Part shown: positions 52,856-61,695 of the stretch, in pieces
Layout of the letters: every line of letters starts with the position of its first letter
Position numbering within the stretch: position 1 is the stretch's first letter
Assembly (NCBI GenBank): GCA_015689705.1
Contig: WVSN01000015.1
Location: forward strand, 1-64,000
Source: Rhodobacterales bacterium HKCCE3408
GTDB taxonomy: Bacteria; Pseudomonadota; Alphaproteobacteria; Rhodobacterales; Rhodobacteraceae
Length of the DNA stretch: 64,000 bases
Direction: 5' to 3'
Program-made: the position numbers and the translations under genes
Notes under the pieces: generated by a model
What the model saw: the letters and a program-made list of their open reading frames with translations, nothing else
Databases searched by the model: none
Told to the model about the DNA's origin: nothing

Positions 52856-54445
52856 ATGCGGCAGGGCGGAGCCATGCCACACGACAGGACAGGACAACGC
52901 GCCGGGGGCGGGCTCTCGGCGCTGGTCCTGACCGCCGCGCTCGCCGCAGCGCCCTTCGCCCGCGCAGACGGCCCGCCGGCCTGGGCGGGCCTCAGCGATC
53001 TCCATCTCGAGATCGTGCCCCGGACAGAGGACGAGGCCGCGCGGATCGCCGCAGTCACCAACGCACCGACCGATTTCGCCGCCCCCTGGCCCTTCGAGGA
53101 GCGGAGCGCCGGGGCCGCGACGGTCCGCCCGCGCGACACGGCCGACGCCTTCTCGCAGCCCTCCGAAAACCTCTCCTTCGAGGATCAGCTCGACTTCCGG
53201 ATCGGGAACGGGCTGTTCCGCCGCAACTGGGTCTCGGCCCCCTCCTCGACCATCGCTTCGGACGGTCTCGGGCCACTGTTCAACGCGCGGTCCTGCCAGG
53301 GCTGTCACATCAAGGACGGCCGCGGGCATGTGCCGGCGGGGCCGGAGGACGATGCCGTCTCGATGTTCCTGCGGGTGTCGGTCCCCGGCACGGACGAGGA
53401 CGCTGTCGCGGGCATCGCCGACTACATCGCCACACGGCCCGAGCCGACCTATGGCGGCCAGCTTCAGGATTTCAGCCTGCCGGGCATACCGGCGGAATAC
53501 AGGCTGGCGATCACCTACGAGGATATCGAGGTGCCGCTGTCCGGCGGCGAAATCGCGCATCTGCGCGCGCCGACCTACGAGGCCACGGATCTCGGGTACG
53601 GTCCGCTTGATCCTCATGCCATGCTCAGCCCGCGCGTCGCGCCGCAGATGATCGGCCTCGGCCTGATCGAGGCTATCCCGGCCGAAGACATCCTCGCCGC
53701 GGCCGATCCCGACGACGCCGATGGCGACGGAATATCAGGCCGACCCAACATCGTGAGGTCCGCGGAATTCGGCACGCCCATGCTCGGCCGCTTCGGATGG
53801 AAGGCCGGGATGCCGACGATCCGTGAACAGGCCGCCGCCGCCTTCGCCGGGGACATGGGACTGTCGACCGCTTTCCACCCGGGCGGTGCGGGCGATTGCC
53901 AAGCCACCCAGACCGGTTGCATGGCCGCGCCGGATGGCGGCGACCCCGAACAGGCGGGGGTCGAGGTCGACGACACCGCGCTCGACCTCGTCACCTTCTA
54001 CAGCCGCAACCTGGGCGTGCCCGCCCGCCGCGACGTGGACGACCCCGACGTCCTTCGCGGGCGGGAGGTCTTCTACGACACCGGCTGCGCCGCCTGCCAT
54101 CGCCCGAACTACGTCACCCACCGGATCGCGGGCGACCCGGCCCAGAGCTTCCAGCTGGTCTGGCCCTATTCCGACTTCCTGCTGCACGACATGGGCGACG
54201 GTCTCGCCGATGGCCGGCCAGAAGCGCGGGCGACCGGCCGGGAATGGCGCACGCCGCCGCTCTGGGGGATCGGGATGACCGCAGAGGTGTCGGGCCATAC
54301 TGAGTTCCTCCATGACGGGCGCGCCCGCAATCTCCTCGAAGCGGTGCTGTGGCACGGTGGCGAAGCGCAGCCCGCCCGCGACCACGTCGTCCAGATGGAC
54401 CCGGCCGACCGCGCCGCCCTGCTCTCCTTTCTCGAAAGTCTCTGA
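52856..54445 (+). CDS. Dihaem cytochrome, thiol-oxidoreductase-like (DUF1111), 529 aa
   Basis: A signal peptide (GLSALVLTAALAAAPFARA) leads to a protein with two CxxCH c-type haem sites, CQGCH (147-151) and CAACH (411-415), the hallmark of the DUF1111 dihaem oxidoreductases. A D-x-D-x-D-G-type calcium-like loop (DPDDADGDGISGRP) precedes the second half. It acts in the periplasm, probably in iron redox chemistry, together with the imelysins beside it. The ATG at 52856 has GGAGG nine bases upstream; a second ATG lies seven codons further in. Confidence 0.9.
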   Translation: MRQGGAMPHDRTGQRAGGGLSALVLTAALAAAPFARADGPPAWAGLSDLHLEIVPRTEDEAARIAAVTNAPTDFAAPWPFEERSAGAATVRPRDTADAFSQPSENLSFEDQLDFRIGNGLFRRNWVSAPSSTIASDGLGPLFNARSCQGCHIKDGRGHVPAGPEDDAVSMFLRVSVPGTDEDAVAGIADYIATRPEPTYGGQLQDFSLPGIPAEYRLAITYEDIEVPLSGGEIAHLRAPTYEATDLGYGPLDPHAMLSPRVAPQMIGLGLIEAIPAEDILAAADPDDADGDGISGRPNIVRSAEFGTPMLGRFGWKAGMPTIREQAAAAFAGDMGLSTAFHPGGAGDCQATQTGCMAAPDGGDPEQAGVEVDDTALDLVTFYSRNLGVPARRDVDDPDVLRGREVFYDTGCAACHRPNYVTHRIAGDPAQSFQLVWPYSDFLLHDMGDGLADGRPEARATGREWRTPPLWGIGMTAEVSGHTEFLHDGRARNLLEAVLWHGGEAQPARDHVVQMDPADRAALLSFLESL

Positions 54446-54446
54446 C

Positions 54447-55463
54447 ATGCGAATTGCCGCCCTGCTCCTTGCCATCGCCCTGCCCGTCTCCGCCGCCGCC
54501 CAGAGCGTCGACGATGCAATCGACGGTGCGCTCGACAGGCACATCCTGCCGGGCTTCGCGACGCTGGCGGACGAGACGGAGCACCTCGCGGCGGTCGCCG
54601 CGGAGGATTGCGCGCCGACCTCCGACATGTTGCGCAGCGCCTTCGGCACCGCCTTCGACGCCTGGATCCGTGTCAGTCACCTGCGCTTCGGACCGACCGA
54701 GACCGACAACCGGACCTTTGCCCTCGCCTTCTGGCCCGACAGCCGGGGGGCGACGCCGCGTGCGCTCGACGGCCTGATCGCCGCGGAGGATCCGGCGGTC
54801 GAGGGCCCCGACGCCTTCGCCGACGTCTCGGTCGCCGCCCGCGGCTTCTACGCGATGGAACTGCTGCTGTACGATCCGGAGATGATGGACGCGGCCAGCA
54901 GCGACTATGGCTGCGCCCTGATCCGGGCCATGGCGGCCGATATCGCACGCACCGCCGCCGCGATCGACACGGACTGGCGGGAAACCCATGCCGACCTGCT
55001 GCGTCATGCCGGGCAGAATGACACCTACCGCAGCGAGGCCGAAGCGCTCCGGACGCTCTACTCGGCCTTCACCACCGGCATGGAGTTTACCATCGACCTG
55101 CGGCTCGGCCGTCCGCTCGGCACCTTCGACCGGCCCCGGCCGGGCCGCGCCGAAGCCTGGCGGTCCGGGCGGTCGCTGCGCCATGTCGAGATCGCGCTCG
55201 ACAGCCTTGGCGAACTGGCACAGATCCTCGCGCTGGCCGATGACGATATCGACACCGCCGCAATCACGCAGGCCTTCGACACCGCGAAAGAGACGGCCGG
55301 GCGGATAGACGACCCGGCCTTCGCCGGTGTCGCCACGCCGTCCAGCCGCATCCGGATCGAGGCCCTGCAGCAGCGCGTCATCGAGGCGCGCGACGTGACC
55401 GCGGCCCAACTCGCCGAAGCGCTCGATCTCAGCGCCGGCTTCAACTCGCTCGACGGAGACTGA
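54447..55463 (+). CDS. Imelysin-family periplasmic protein with altered GxHxxE motif, 338 aa
   Basis: Signal peptide MRIAALLLAIALPVSAAAQ. The domain is imelysin-like, but the expected GxHxxE reads GFYAME (133-138), so His is replaced by Tyr. The gene follows the DUF1111 gene after one base and precedes a DUF1513 gene, a common arrangement in alphaproteobacteria. The altered site may bind haem or iron differently, or the protein may be a structural partner. Confidence 0.85.
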   Translation: MRIAALLLAIALPVSAAAQSVDDAIDGALDRHILPGFATLADETEHLAAVAAEDCAPTSDMLRSAFGTAFDAWIRVSHLRFGPTETDNRTFALAFWPDSRGATPRALDGLIAAEDPAVEGPDAFADVSVAARGFYAMELLLYDPEMMDAASSDYGCALIRAMAADIARTAAAIDTDWRETHADLLRHAGQNDTYRSEAEALRTLYSAFTTGMEFTIDLRLGRPLGTFDRPRPGRAEAWRSGRSLRHVEIALDSLGELAQILALADDDIDTAAITQAFDTAKETAGRIDDPAFAGVATPSSRIRIEALQQRVIEARDVTAAQLAEALDLSAGFNSLDGD

Positions 55464-55464
55464 C

Positions 55465-56535
55465 ATGACCACGCGCCGCGGCTTTCTCGCCGGTATTCTC
55501 GCCGCCTCGGCCACGCCCCGGCTCGGATGGGCCGATGCCGGCGGGCCGTCCTTCCTTGCCGCGGCGCGGGCGCCGGACGGCAGCTTCCGGCTGTGCGGTC
55601 TCGACGACCTCGGCGGCCTCGTCTTCGACCTGCCGCTGCCCGATCGCGGACACGCCGCCGCGGCTCATCCCGACCGACCCGAGGCCGTCGCCTTCGCCCG
55701 ACGTCCGGGCACGTTCGCGATCGTCCTGAACTGCGCGACCGGCCGCATCGCCGCGACCCTGTCCTCGCCGCCGAACCGGCATTTCTACGGGCACGGCGCC
55801 TTCTCCGAGGACGGGACCCGGCTTTTCACGACCGAGAACAACATCGAAACGCTGGATGGCGTGATCGGCGTCTGGGACACCGCCGGCTACGAACGGATCG
55901 ACGAATACCCCTCGGGCGGGATCGGCCCGCACGAGATCCGGCGGCTGCCGGGTTCGGACACGCTGGTCGTCGCCAATGGCGGCATCGCGACCCATCCCGA
56001 CAGTGACCGGGCGAAGCTGAACCTGCCGACGATGCACGCCAATCTCACCTATCTCGACCCCGACGGCGCAATGCTCGAGCGGCACGAACTGCCGGAGGAG
56101 ATGCAGCTTCATTCCCTCCGCCACCTCGCGATCCGCGCGGACGGGCTGGTCGCCGGTGCGCTGCAATGGCAGGGCGAGGCGATCGACGCGCCGCCGCTTC
56201 TGGCGCTTCACCGGCGCGGCGGTGAACTGCGGTTTCTCAGCGCCGATCCGGCGACCGAACGGCGGATGGCGGGCTATGCCGGCAGTGTCTCTTTCTCGGG
56301 CGACGGGCGGCATGTTGCGATCACCTCGCCGCTCGGCGGCTGCCTCACCGTGTTCTCGGCCGAGACCGGCGCGCCGGAGGAAACCGCGCTGGCCGACGAC
56401 GTCTGCGGCCTCGCGCCCAGTCTCGACGGTTTCGTGACCACGACCGGCACCGGCCGGGTCGCGCGCTGGCCCACGGCTCCGTTGACGTCCCATGACGGCC
56501 TGGCCTTCGACAACCACCTGGTGGCGCTGACCTGA
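55465..56535 (+). CDS. Tat-exported DUF1513 beta-propeller-like protein, 356 aa
   Basis: The N-terminus MTTRRGFLAGILAASATPRL has the twin-arginine pattern, suggesting folded export. The body has repeated blades (GHGAFSEDGTRLFTTENNIE, GPHEIRRLPGSDTLVVANGG) as in the DUF1513 family that travels with imelysins. It has a GGAG ribosome site six bases before the ATG. It faces the diguanylate cyclase gene tail to tail with nine bases between them. Its biochemical role is not known. Confidence 0.87.
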   Translation: MTTRRGFLAGILAASATPRLGWADAGGPSFLAAARAPDGSFRLCGLDDLGGLVFDLPLPDRGHAAAAHPDRPEAVAFARRPGTFAIVLNCATGRIAATLSSPPNRHFYGHGAFSEDGTRLFTTENNIETLDGVIGVWDTAGYERIDEYPSGGIGPHEIRRLPGSDTLVVANGGIATHPDSDRAKLNLPTMHANLTYLDPDGAMLERHELPEEMQLHSLRHLAIRADGLVAGALQWQGEAIDAPPLLALHRRGGELRFLSADPATERRMAGYAGSVSFSGDGRHVAITSPLGGCLTVFSAETGAPEETALADDVCGLAPSLDGFVTTTGTGRVARWPTAPLTSHDGLAFDNHLVALT

Positions 56536-56544
56536 GCGACAGAC

Positions 56545-57735
56545 CTAGCCGCGCCGACGAACCTCCGACATCGGGAGCGACGCCGCGCTGCCGGGGTTAT
56601 TGGCCGGACCGTCTGCCGCCACTGCGATTTCCGGACACTGGACAGGATGCAGCCCCGACGCCGGAGGCGCCCCGTCCGGGTCGTAATGGGTCGTCCGGTT
56701 CCGGCCCCGCCGCTTCGTCGCGTAAAGCGCGATGTCGGCATGCTGGTAGAGCGACGCGAAGCCGGGCTGCGCGATCCGGTCGGCGCTGCAGGTGCCGACC
56801 GAAATTCCGCCAAGCCCTGTCCCGCCGATGCGCGCCGAGGCCGCCGTCAGTCCGGATCTGATCGTATCGATCCGCTCGTCGATCTCGGCCCGGTCCGTCG
56901 TACGCAGGAACGCGGCGAATTCGTCCCCGCCGATCCGCGCGGTTACCGCGTCCGGACCGAACGCCGTCGTCATCAGGCGCGCGACGGTCTGCAGGTAGGC
57001 GTCGCCGAACGGGTGGCCGTAGCGGTCGTTCACCGTCTTGAAATGGTCGAGGTCGATCAGCACCAGCGTGCCCGCGCCGGGCGAGGCCCTGAGCCGGGAC
57101 GCGACCGCCCGCGTCAGAACCGCCTTGTTCGCCAGCCCGGTCAGCGGATCGGTTTCGGCCACGCGCATCAGCCGGTCCCGCATCGCCTCGGCCTCGTCCA
57201 GTCGATGGGCGAGCGCGATCCGGTCGCGATGCACGCCCAGAAGCGCCGTCGCCGTCCGCGCGATGTCGTCGAGCTGCCGCATGAGGCGGACAGGAAAGCG
57301 GCGCGGAATGCGATCGATCACCCACATCTCGCCGATCGGCCGGCCGCGTGCGGCTATCAGCGGCAGCACTGCGCAACCACGGACATGCGCGGGCCCGGTG
57401 ACCATCGGGCTGGCGGCAAGACGCGGGTCGGCGCTGGCATCGGGAATCGCCACGGGGCTCTCGGCATGCAGCGCGTCGGGGAAAAGACCCGGATCGCATA
57501 GCGCGCCGGCCGTCGATTCGAGCCCGGTAGAGGCGACCACCCGGTTCCGCCCCGCATCGTTCAGCACGATCAACGCCACCGGCGTGTCGGCAAGCGAAGC
57601 GGCGATCCGCACCAGGTTCGTCAGCTCTTCTTCAGGCAGGATGTCGTTGGCGCCGGCACGCAAGGTCCAGGGGGCGGGCTGCGTCAGGCGCGGGGGCTCG
57701 GGGTCGGTGCTCATGGGGCTTTGGTCGCTCTTCAT
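56545..57735 (-). CDS. GAF-GGDEF diguanylate cyclase, 396 aa
   Basis: A GAF-like sensory domain (about 40-170) precedes the GGDEF domain (about 195-355). The active site reads ARIGGDEFAAF with an intact GGDEF, and the ligand-binding DLDHFKTVND segment precedes it. There is no visible RxxD inhibitory site just before it. It should make cyclic di-GMP in response to a GAF ligand. A perfect CtrA-type box lies 64-78 bp upstream of its start. A later in-frame ATG (57714) is an alternative start. Confidence 0.9.
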   Translation of the reverse strand: MKSDQSPMSTDPEPPRLTQPAPWTLRAGANDILPEEELTNLVRIAASLADTPVALIVLNDAGRNRVVASTGLESTAGALCDPGLFPDALHAESPVAIPDASADPRLAASPMVTGPAHVRGCAVLPLIAARGRPIGEMWVIDRIPRRFPVRLMRQLDDIARTATALLGVHRDRIALAHRLDEAEAMRDRLMRVAETDPLTGLANKAVLTRAVASRLRASPGAGTLVLIDLDHFKTVNDRYGHPFGDAYLQTVARLMTTAFGPDAVTARIGGDEFAAFLRTTDRAEIDERIDTIRSGLTAASARIGGTGLGGISVGTCSADRIAQPGFASLYQHADIALYATKRRGRNRTTHYDPDGAPPASGLHPVQCPEIAVAADGPANNPGSAASLPMSEVRRRG

Positions 57736-57798
57736 TTTCGACGCGAAGCTCCGTATTGGCCAGAGCTTGTGCGATGCCTCAATCTGGAGAGAGCGCAG

Positions 57799-57813
57799 TT
57801 AACAAGCGGTTAA
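57799..57813. promoter_or_regulatory. CtrA-type box upstream of the diguanylate cyclase
   Basis: TTAACAAGCGGTTAA is a perfect TTAA-N7-TTAA match. It lies 64-78 bp upstream of the diguanylate cyclase start. In GC-rich DNA such a match is rare by chance. Confidence 0.7.
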
Positions 57814-57836
57814 ACGGTGGACCGTCTGACCCGGCG

Positions 57837-58313
57837 TCAGCGGGAAGTCGCCCGGTCCGTCACGCCCGCAGGCGCCTCGGCCGCCAGGTCGAGCGCGGCT
57901 TCGAGCGCGGCAAGGCCCCGCACCAGCGCCTCGGCATCGCCGGGGTCGAGCGTCGAGACCAGAGACATGGCCCGGGACCGTAGCGGGGTGATGAGCGAAT
58001 CGTACGCCGCCCGTCCGGCTGCCGTCAGCGTCAGGATCTCCGAGCGTCGGTCGCGCGGATCGGTCTCGCGCTTCAGCCAGCGCCGCGACTCGAGCGCGTA
58101 AACCGCTCGGCTGACCTTCGTCTTGTGCTGCGCGGAATGGGCGGCAGCCTCGGTCGCGGTGCAGGATCCGAGATCGGCCAGCGCCGCAAGGACCCGCCAT
58201 TCCGGTCGGTTCAGCCCGTGCATCGCCTTGTAGATCGGGCGGATTTCGGCGCTCACCGCCTCGGACAGGCGGGACAGGCGATAGGGCAGAAAATCTGCGA
58301 GAGAGTCGGACAT
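57837..58313 (-). CDS. MarR-family transcriptional regulator, 158 aa
   Basis: A winged-helix MarR fold: LNRPEWRVLAALADLGSCTA, then TKVSRAVYALESRRWLKRET and the wing DPRDRRSEILTLTAAG. It is divergent from the homogentisate cluster and probably represses it until an aromatic ligand binds. The start at 58313 is normal for the family; the longer open frame upstream runs into the promoter region. The direct repeats at 58317-58345 just upstream are likely operators. Confidence 0.9.
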   Translation of the reverse strand: MSDSLADFLPYRLSRLSEAVSAEIRPIYKAMHGLNRPEWRVLAALADLGSCTATEAAAHSAQHKTKVSRAVYALESRRWLKRETDPRDRRSEILTLTAAGRAAYDSLITPLRSRAMSLVSTLDPGDAEALVRGLAALEAALDLAAEAPAGVTDRATSR

Positions 58314-58316
58314 GGG

Positions 58317-58345
58317 TTGATAGTTACAAAATTGATCGTCACAAA
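58317..58345. promoter_or_regulatory. Direct repeats between MarR and MBL genes (likely operator)
   Basis: Two copies of TTGATxGTxACAAA (58317-58330 and 58332-58345, period 15) lie just upstream of the MarR start and 36 bp before the rightward start at 58381. The position suits a site controlling both directions. Confidence 0.6.
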
Positions 58346-58380
58346 CGCAACCAAATACGCGCGACAGGGAGAGAGACGGC

Positions 58381-59331
58381 ATGGCGAAGGCGTTTGCCTC
58401 GGCGGGCGACATGTCCGAGAAGACCATCAGCTTCACCGAAATTGGCGAGGGGCTTTACGCCTTTACCGCCGAGGGCGATCCGAATTCGGGGGTCATCGTC
58501 GGTGACGACTCGGTGATGATCGTCGAGGCGCAGGCGACGCCGCGCCTCGCGCGCAAAGTCATCGAAAAGGTGCGCGAGGTCACCGACAAGCCGATCAGCC
58601 ACCTCGTCCTGACCCATTACCACGCCGTCCGCGTTCTCGGCGCGTCGGCCTATGAGGCGCCGCAGGTCATCATGTCCGACACGGCGCGCGCGATGGTCGC
58701 CGAGCGCGGCCAGGAGGACTGGGAGAGCGAGTTCGACCGCTTCCCCCGCCTTTTTCAGGGCCACGAAGAGATCCCCGGCCTGACCTGGCCGACCACGACC
58801 TTCTCCGACGAGATGACGGTCTATCTCGGCAACCGGAAGGTGGTCATCAAGAAGATCGGCCGGGCGCACACCGCGGGCGACGCCGTTGTCTGGGTTCCGG
58901 ACCAGCAGACCATGTTCACCGGCGACATCGTCGAATACCACTCCGCCTGCTATTGCGGCGACGGGCATTTCGCCGACTGGGGCGCGACGCTTGACCGGGT
59001 GAAGGCCTACGACCCGCAATCCATCGCGCCGGGCCGCGGCGATGCGCTGGTCGGGCGCGAAATGGTCGACGCGGCGCTCGAGAACACCCGCGACTTCGTC
59101 GAGTCGACCTACAAGCCGGTCGAACAGGTCGTCGCCCGCGGTGGCACGCTGAAAGAGGCGTGGGACGCCGTCCGCGCCGCCTGCGACCCGAAGTTCGGCG
59201 ATTACGCGATCTACGAACACTGCCTGCCCTTCAACGTCGCCCGCGCCTACGACGAGGCCCGCGGGATCGGCACGCCGCGGATCTGGACCGCGCAGAGGGA
59301 CAAGGAGATGTGGGAGGCGCTTCAGGGATGA
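58381..59331 (+). CDS. Metallo-beta-lactamase-fold protein with atypical metal motif, 316 aa
   Basis: The fold shows NSGVIVGDDSVMIVEAQA, then THYHAV instead of the usual HxHxDH, and later GRAHTAGDAVVW and MFTGDIVEYH. The second site Asp-His of the first motif is missing. Homologues with this change are common next to homogentisate genes. It is the first gene of the rightward cluster and overlaps the DinB gene (ATGA). A hydrolase or thioesterase-like role in aromatic breakdown is possible; whether it binds one or two metals is open. The GGGAGAGAG site supports the ATG at 58381. Confidence 0.83.
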   Translation: MAKAFASAGDMSEKTISFTEIGEGLYAFTAEGDPNSGVIVGDDSVMIVEAQATPRLARKVIEKVREVTDKPISHLVLTHYHAVRVLGASAYEAPQVIMSDTARAMVAERGQEDWESEFDRFPRLFQGHEEIPGLTWPTTTFSDEMTVYLGNRKVVIKKIGRAHTAGDAVVWVPDQQTMFTGDIVEYHSACYCGDGHFADWGATLDRVKAYDPQSIAPGRGDALVGREMVDAALENTRDFVESTYKPVEQVVARGGTLKEAWDAVRAACDPKFGDYAIYEHCLPFNVARAYDEARGIGTPRIWTAQRDKEMWEALQG

Positions 59332-59855
59332 CGCCCTACCTCCAGATGGCGCTCAACAACGCCTGGGCGAACGCGACGCTCTACGAGGCTCTCGGGCAGA
59401 TGCCGGACGATGCTTTCGCGGCCGAATACCCGAGTTTCTTCGGCTCGATCCCCGCGACGCTCGATCACATCCTGATGGTTGATTTGTATTACATGGACGC
59501 CATGAAAGGCGCTGGAAAGGGCCGGTCAGTGTTCGAAAAGGACGATCTGACAGCGCTTGCCGATCTCGCCCCGGCGCAGGCCGGGGCCGATATGGCGCTC
59601 GCCTCGTTCTGCCGGGACCTCACCCCCGAGACGCTCAACGCGGCGATCACCATCGACCGCCGCGACGGCCCGACGACCGAGGTCGTGGCGCCGACGCTCC
59701 TGCATCTGTTCCAGCACCAGATCCACCATCGCGGGCAGGTGCACGGGATGATGAGCCAGGCCGGCCATGCGCCGCCGCAGCTCGACGACTTCTTTCTCGA
59801 TTTCGGCCGCGTGCCCTCGGCGCAGGCCTACTGGACGGAGGAGACCGCATGGTGA
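59328..59855 (+). CDS. DinB-family four-helix protein, 175 aa
   Basis: A DinB-like four-helix bundle: NNAWANATLYEALGQM, a metal-type His in ATLDHILMVDLYYMDA, and the C-terminal QHQIHHRGQVHGMMS that supplies two more His residues. Members include glutathione-, mycothiol- or bacillithiol-dependent isomerases and dehalogenases. Given the homogentisate context, a glutathione-linked isomerase role is plausible. It overlaps the MBL gene by four bases and the FAD hydroxylase by seven. Confidence 0.85.
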   Translation: MTPYLQMALNNAWANATLYEALGQMPDDAFAAEYPSFFGSIPATLDHILMVDLYYMDAMKGAGKGRSVFEKDDLTALADLAPAQAGADMALASFCRDLTPETLNAAITIDRRDGPTTEVVAPTLLHLFQHQIHHRGQVHGMMSQAGHAPPQLDDFFLDFGRVPSAQAYWTEETAW

Positions 59856-61459
59856 AGGACCGCTATTCGCTCGCCTTCCGGCTCTACCCCTACGAACGCG
59901 TGGCCGAACAGGACGCCGACAGCGTCGTGCGCCACCCGGTCGTCATCGTGGGTGGCGGGCCGATCGGGATGGCGCTCGCGCTCGATCTTGGCAAGCGGGG
60001 CATCCCGGCGCTGGTGCTCGACGACCACGAGGGGATCGGCAAGGGCAGCCGGGCCATCTGCTTCGCCAAACGCACGCTGGAGATCTGCGACAGGCTCGGC
60101 TGCGGACAGGCCATGGTCGACAAGGGCGTGGTCTGGAACCTCGGCCGGGTCTTCAAGGACACCGAGGAGATCTATTCCTTCAACCTCCTGCCCGAGGAGG
60201 GTCACCTTCGCCCGGCCTTCATCAACCTTCAGCAGCCCTATTTCGAACGCTTCCTCGTCGAGGAGATCCGCGCCGCGCAGGCCGCCGGCGCGCCGATCGA
60301 GATCCGCGGCCGCAACCGCGTGACGGCGATCGACCGGCAGGCCGACCACACGCGGCTCGAGATCGACACGCCGGACGGACCCTACGCGATCGAGGCCGAC
60401 TGGCTCGTCGCCACGGACGGGGCGAATTCGCCCATCCGCGAGATGATGGGCCTCGGCTTCGAGGGCCGCATCTTCGAGGACAATTTCCTGATCGCCGACA
60501 TCCGGATGGAAGCCGATTTCCCGACCGAGCGCCGGTTCTGGTTCGACCCTCCCTTCAACCGCGGCGAGACGGCGCTTATGCACAAGCAGCCCGACGACGT
60601 CTGGCGGCTCGACTTCCAGCTTGGCTGGAACATCGACCGCAGGGCCGAACTCGACGAAGAGAAGGTGAAGACGCGCGTCCGCGGGATGATCGGCGATGAT
60701 ATCCCGTTCGAGCTCGTCTGGACCTCGATCTACACGTTCCGCTGCTGCACGATGGCCGACTATGTCCACGGCCGGGTGATCTTCGCCGGCGACAGCGCGC
60801 ACCAGGTTTCGCCCTTCGGCGCGCGCGGCGCCAATGGCGGCATCCAGGACATCGACAATCTCGGCTGGAAGCTGGCGCTCGTCCTGCAGGGCCGCGCCCC
60901 GGAAAGCCTGATCGACACATACCACACGGAGCGCAAGCACGGCGCGCTGGAGAACATCAAGAACTCGTCCCGTTCGGCCGACTTCCTGACCCCGCGCTCT
61001 CCCGCGCACAAGCTCTTCCGCGAGGCGGTGCTGACGCTGGCCGCCGATCATGCCTTCGCCCGGCCGATGGTCAATTCCGGCCGGCTGTCTGTGCCCTGCA
61101 CCTACGACGGATCGCCCCTGAACACCGAGGACGGGCTGCCCGGCGGCCCCGAGCGGACGCGACCCGGCTCGCCCTGCCCCGACGCGCCGGTCGGCGAAAG
61201 TTTCCTGCTGAGCCATCTGAACGGCGAGTTCATCCTGCTCGGCCTGAATGCCGAGATCCCGAACAAGGTCGAGGTGCCGGGCGTCCGGGCCATCGGCATG
61301 ACGCTCCCGGCCGAAGGTCTGCTGGCCGACCGTTATCTCGGCGACGCGCCGTCTGCGGTCTACCTGATCCGCCCGGACCAGCATGTCGCCGCGCGCTGGC
61401 CCGCCTACGACGCGGCCGCCGCACAAGCCGCGCTGAAACGCGCCGCCGGGCTGGAGTGA
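59849..61459 (+). CDS. FAD-dependent aromatic hydroxylase (MhpA/PheA-TfdB type), 536 aa
   Basis: FAD-binding loop HPVVIVGGGPIGMALALDLG near residues 28-48, the DG-type motif LVATDGANSPIREMMGL, and the GD motif RVIFAGDSAHQVSPFGARG are all present. This is a group A flavoprotein monooxygenase of the 3-(3-hydroxyphenyl)propionate hydroxylase type. Next to hmgA it is probably a step that makes or processes a hydroxylated aromatic such as homogentisate. The C-terminal thioredoxin-like domain extends from about 420. Confidence 0.88.
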   Translation: MVKDRYSLAFRLYPYERVAEQDADSVVRHPVVIVGGGPIGMALALDLGKRGIPALVLDDHEGIGKGSRAICFAKRTLEICDRLGCGQAMVDKGVVWNLGRVFKDTEEIYSFNLLPEEGHLRPAFINLQQPYFERFLVEEIRAAQAAGAPIEIRGRNRVTAIDRQADHTRLEIDTPDGPYAIEADWLVATDGANSPIREMMGLGFEGRIFEDNFLIADIRMEADFPTERRFWFDPPFNRGETALMHKQPDDVWRLDFQLGWNIDRRAELDEEKVKTRVRGMIGDDIPFELVWTSIYTFRCCTMADYVHGRVIFAGDSAHQVSPFGARGANGGIQDIDNLGWKLALVLQGRAPESLIDTYHTERKHGALENIKNSSRSADFLTPRSPAHKLFREAVLTLAADHAFARPMVNSGRLSVPCTYDGSPLNTEDGLPGGPERTRPGSPCPDAPVGESFLLSHLNGEFILLGLNAEIPNKVEVPGVRAIGMTLPAEGLLADRYLGDAPSAVYLIRPDQHVAARWPAYDAAAAQAALKRAAGLE

Positions 61460-61464
61460 CCGCG

Positions 61465-61683
61465 ATGGCCGATCTCGTCACCACCCCGAACCTGCCCCGC
61501 ACCGACGACTTCTACGCCGCGTTGCTCGCCGCCCACGAAGGGCTGAGCGAGGCGGAGATGCACGACCTGAACGCCCGCCTGATCCTCGTCCTCGCCAACC
61601 ATATCGGCGATCTGGACGTGCTGACCCAGGCGCTCGCCGTGGCCGGCGGGCAGCGGGCGACAACCGACCCGACCAAGACCTGA
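61465..61683 (+). CDS. DUF2783 protein, 72 aa
   Basis: A short helical protein reading TDDFYAALLAAHEGLSEAEM followed by HDLNARLILVLANHIGDLDV. The pattern is that of DUF2783, a small family that sits between the FAD hydroxylase and hmgA in many roseobacters. The ATG at 61465 has GGAG upstream; an earlier GTG at 61456 overlaps the hydroxylase stop. Function is unknown, possibly an accessory subunit of the hydroxylase. Confidence 0.75.
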   Translation: MADLVTTPNLPRTDDFYAALLAAHEGLSEAEMHDLNARLILVLANHIGDLDVLTQALAVAGGQRATTDPTKT

Positions 61684-61695
61684 CTGGAGGCATCC

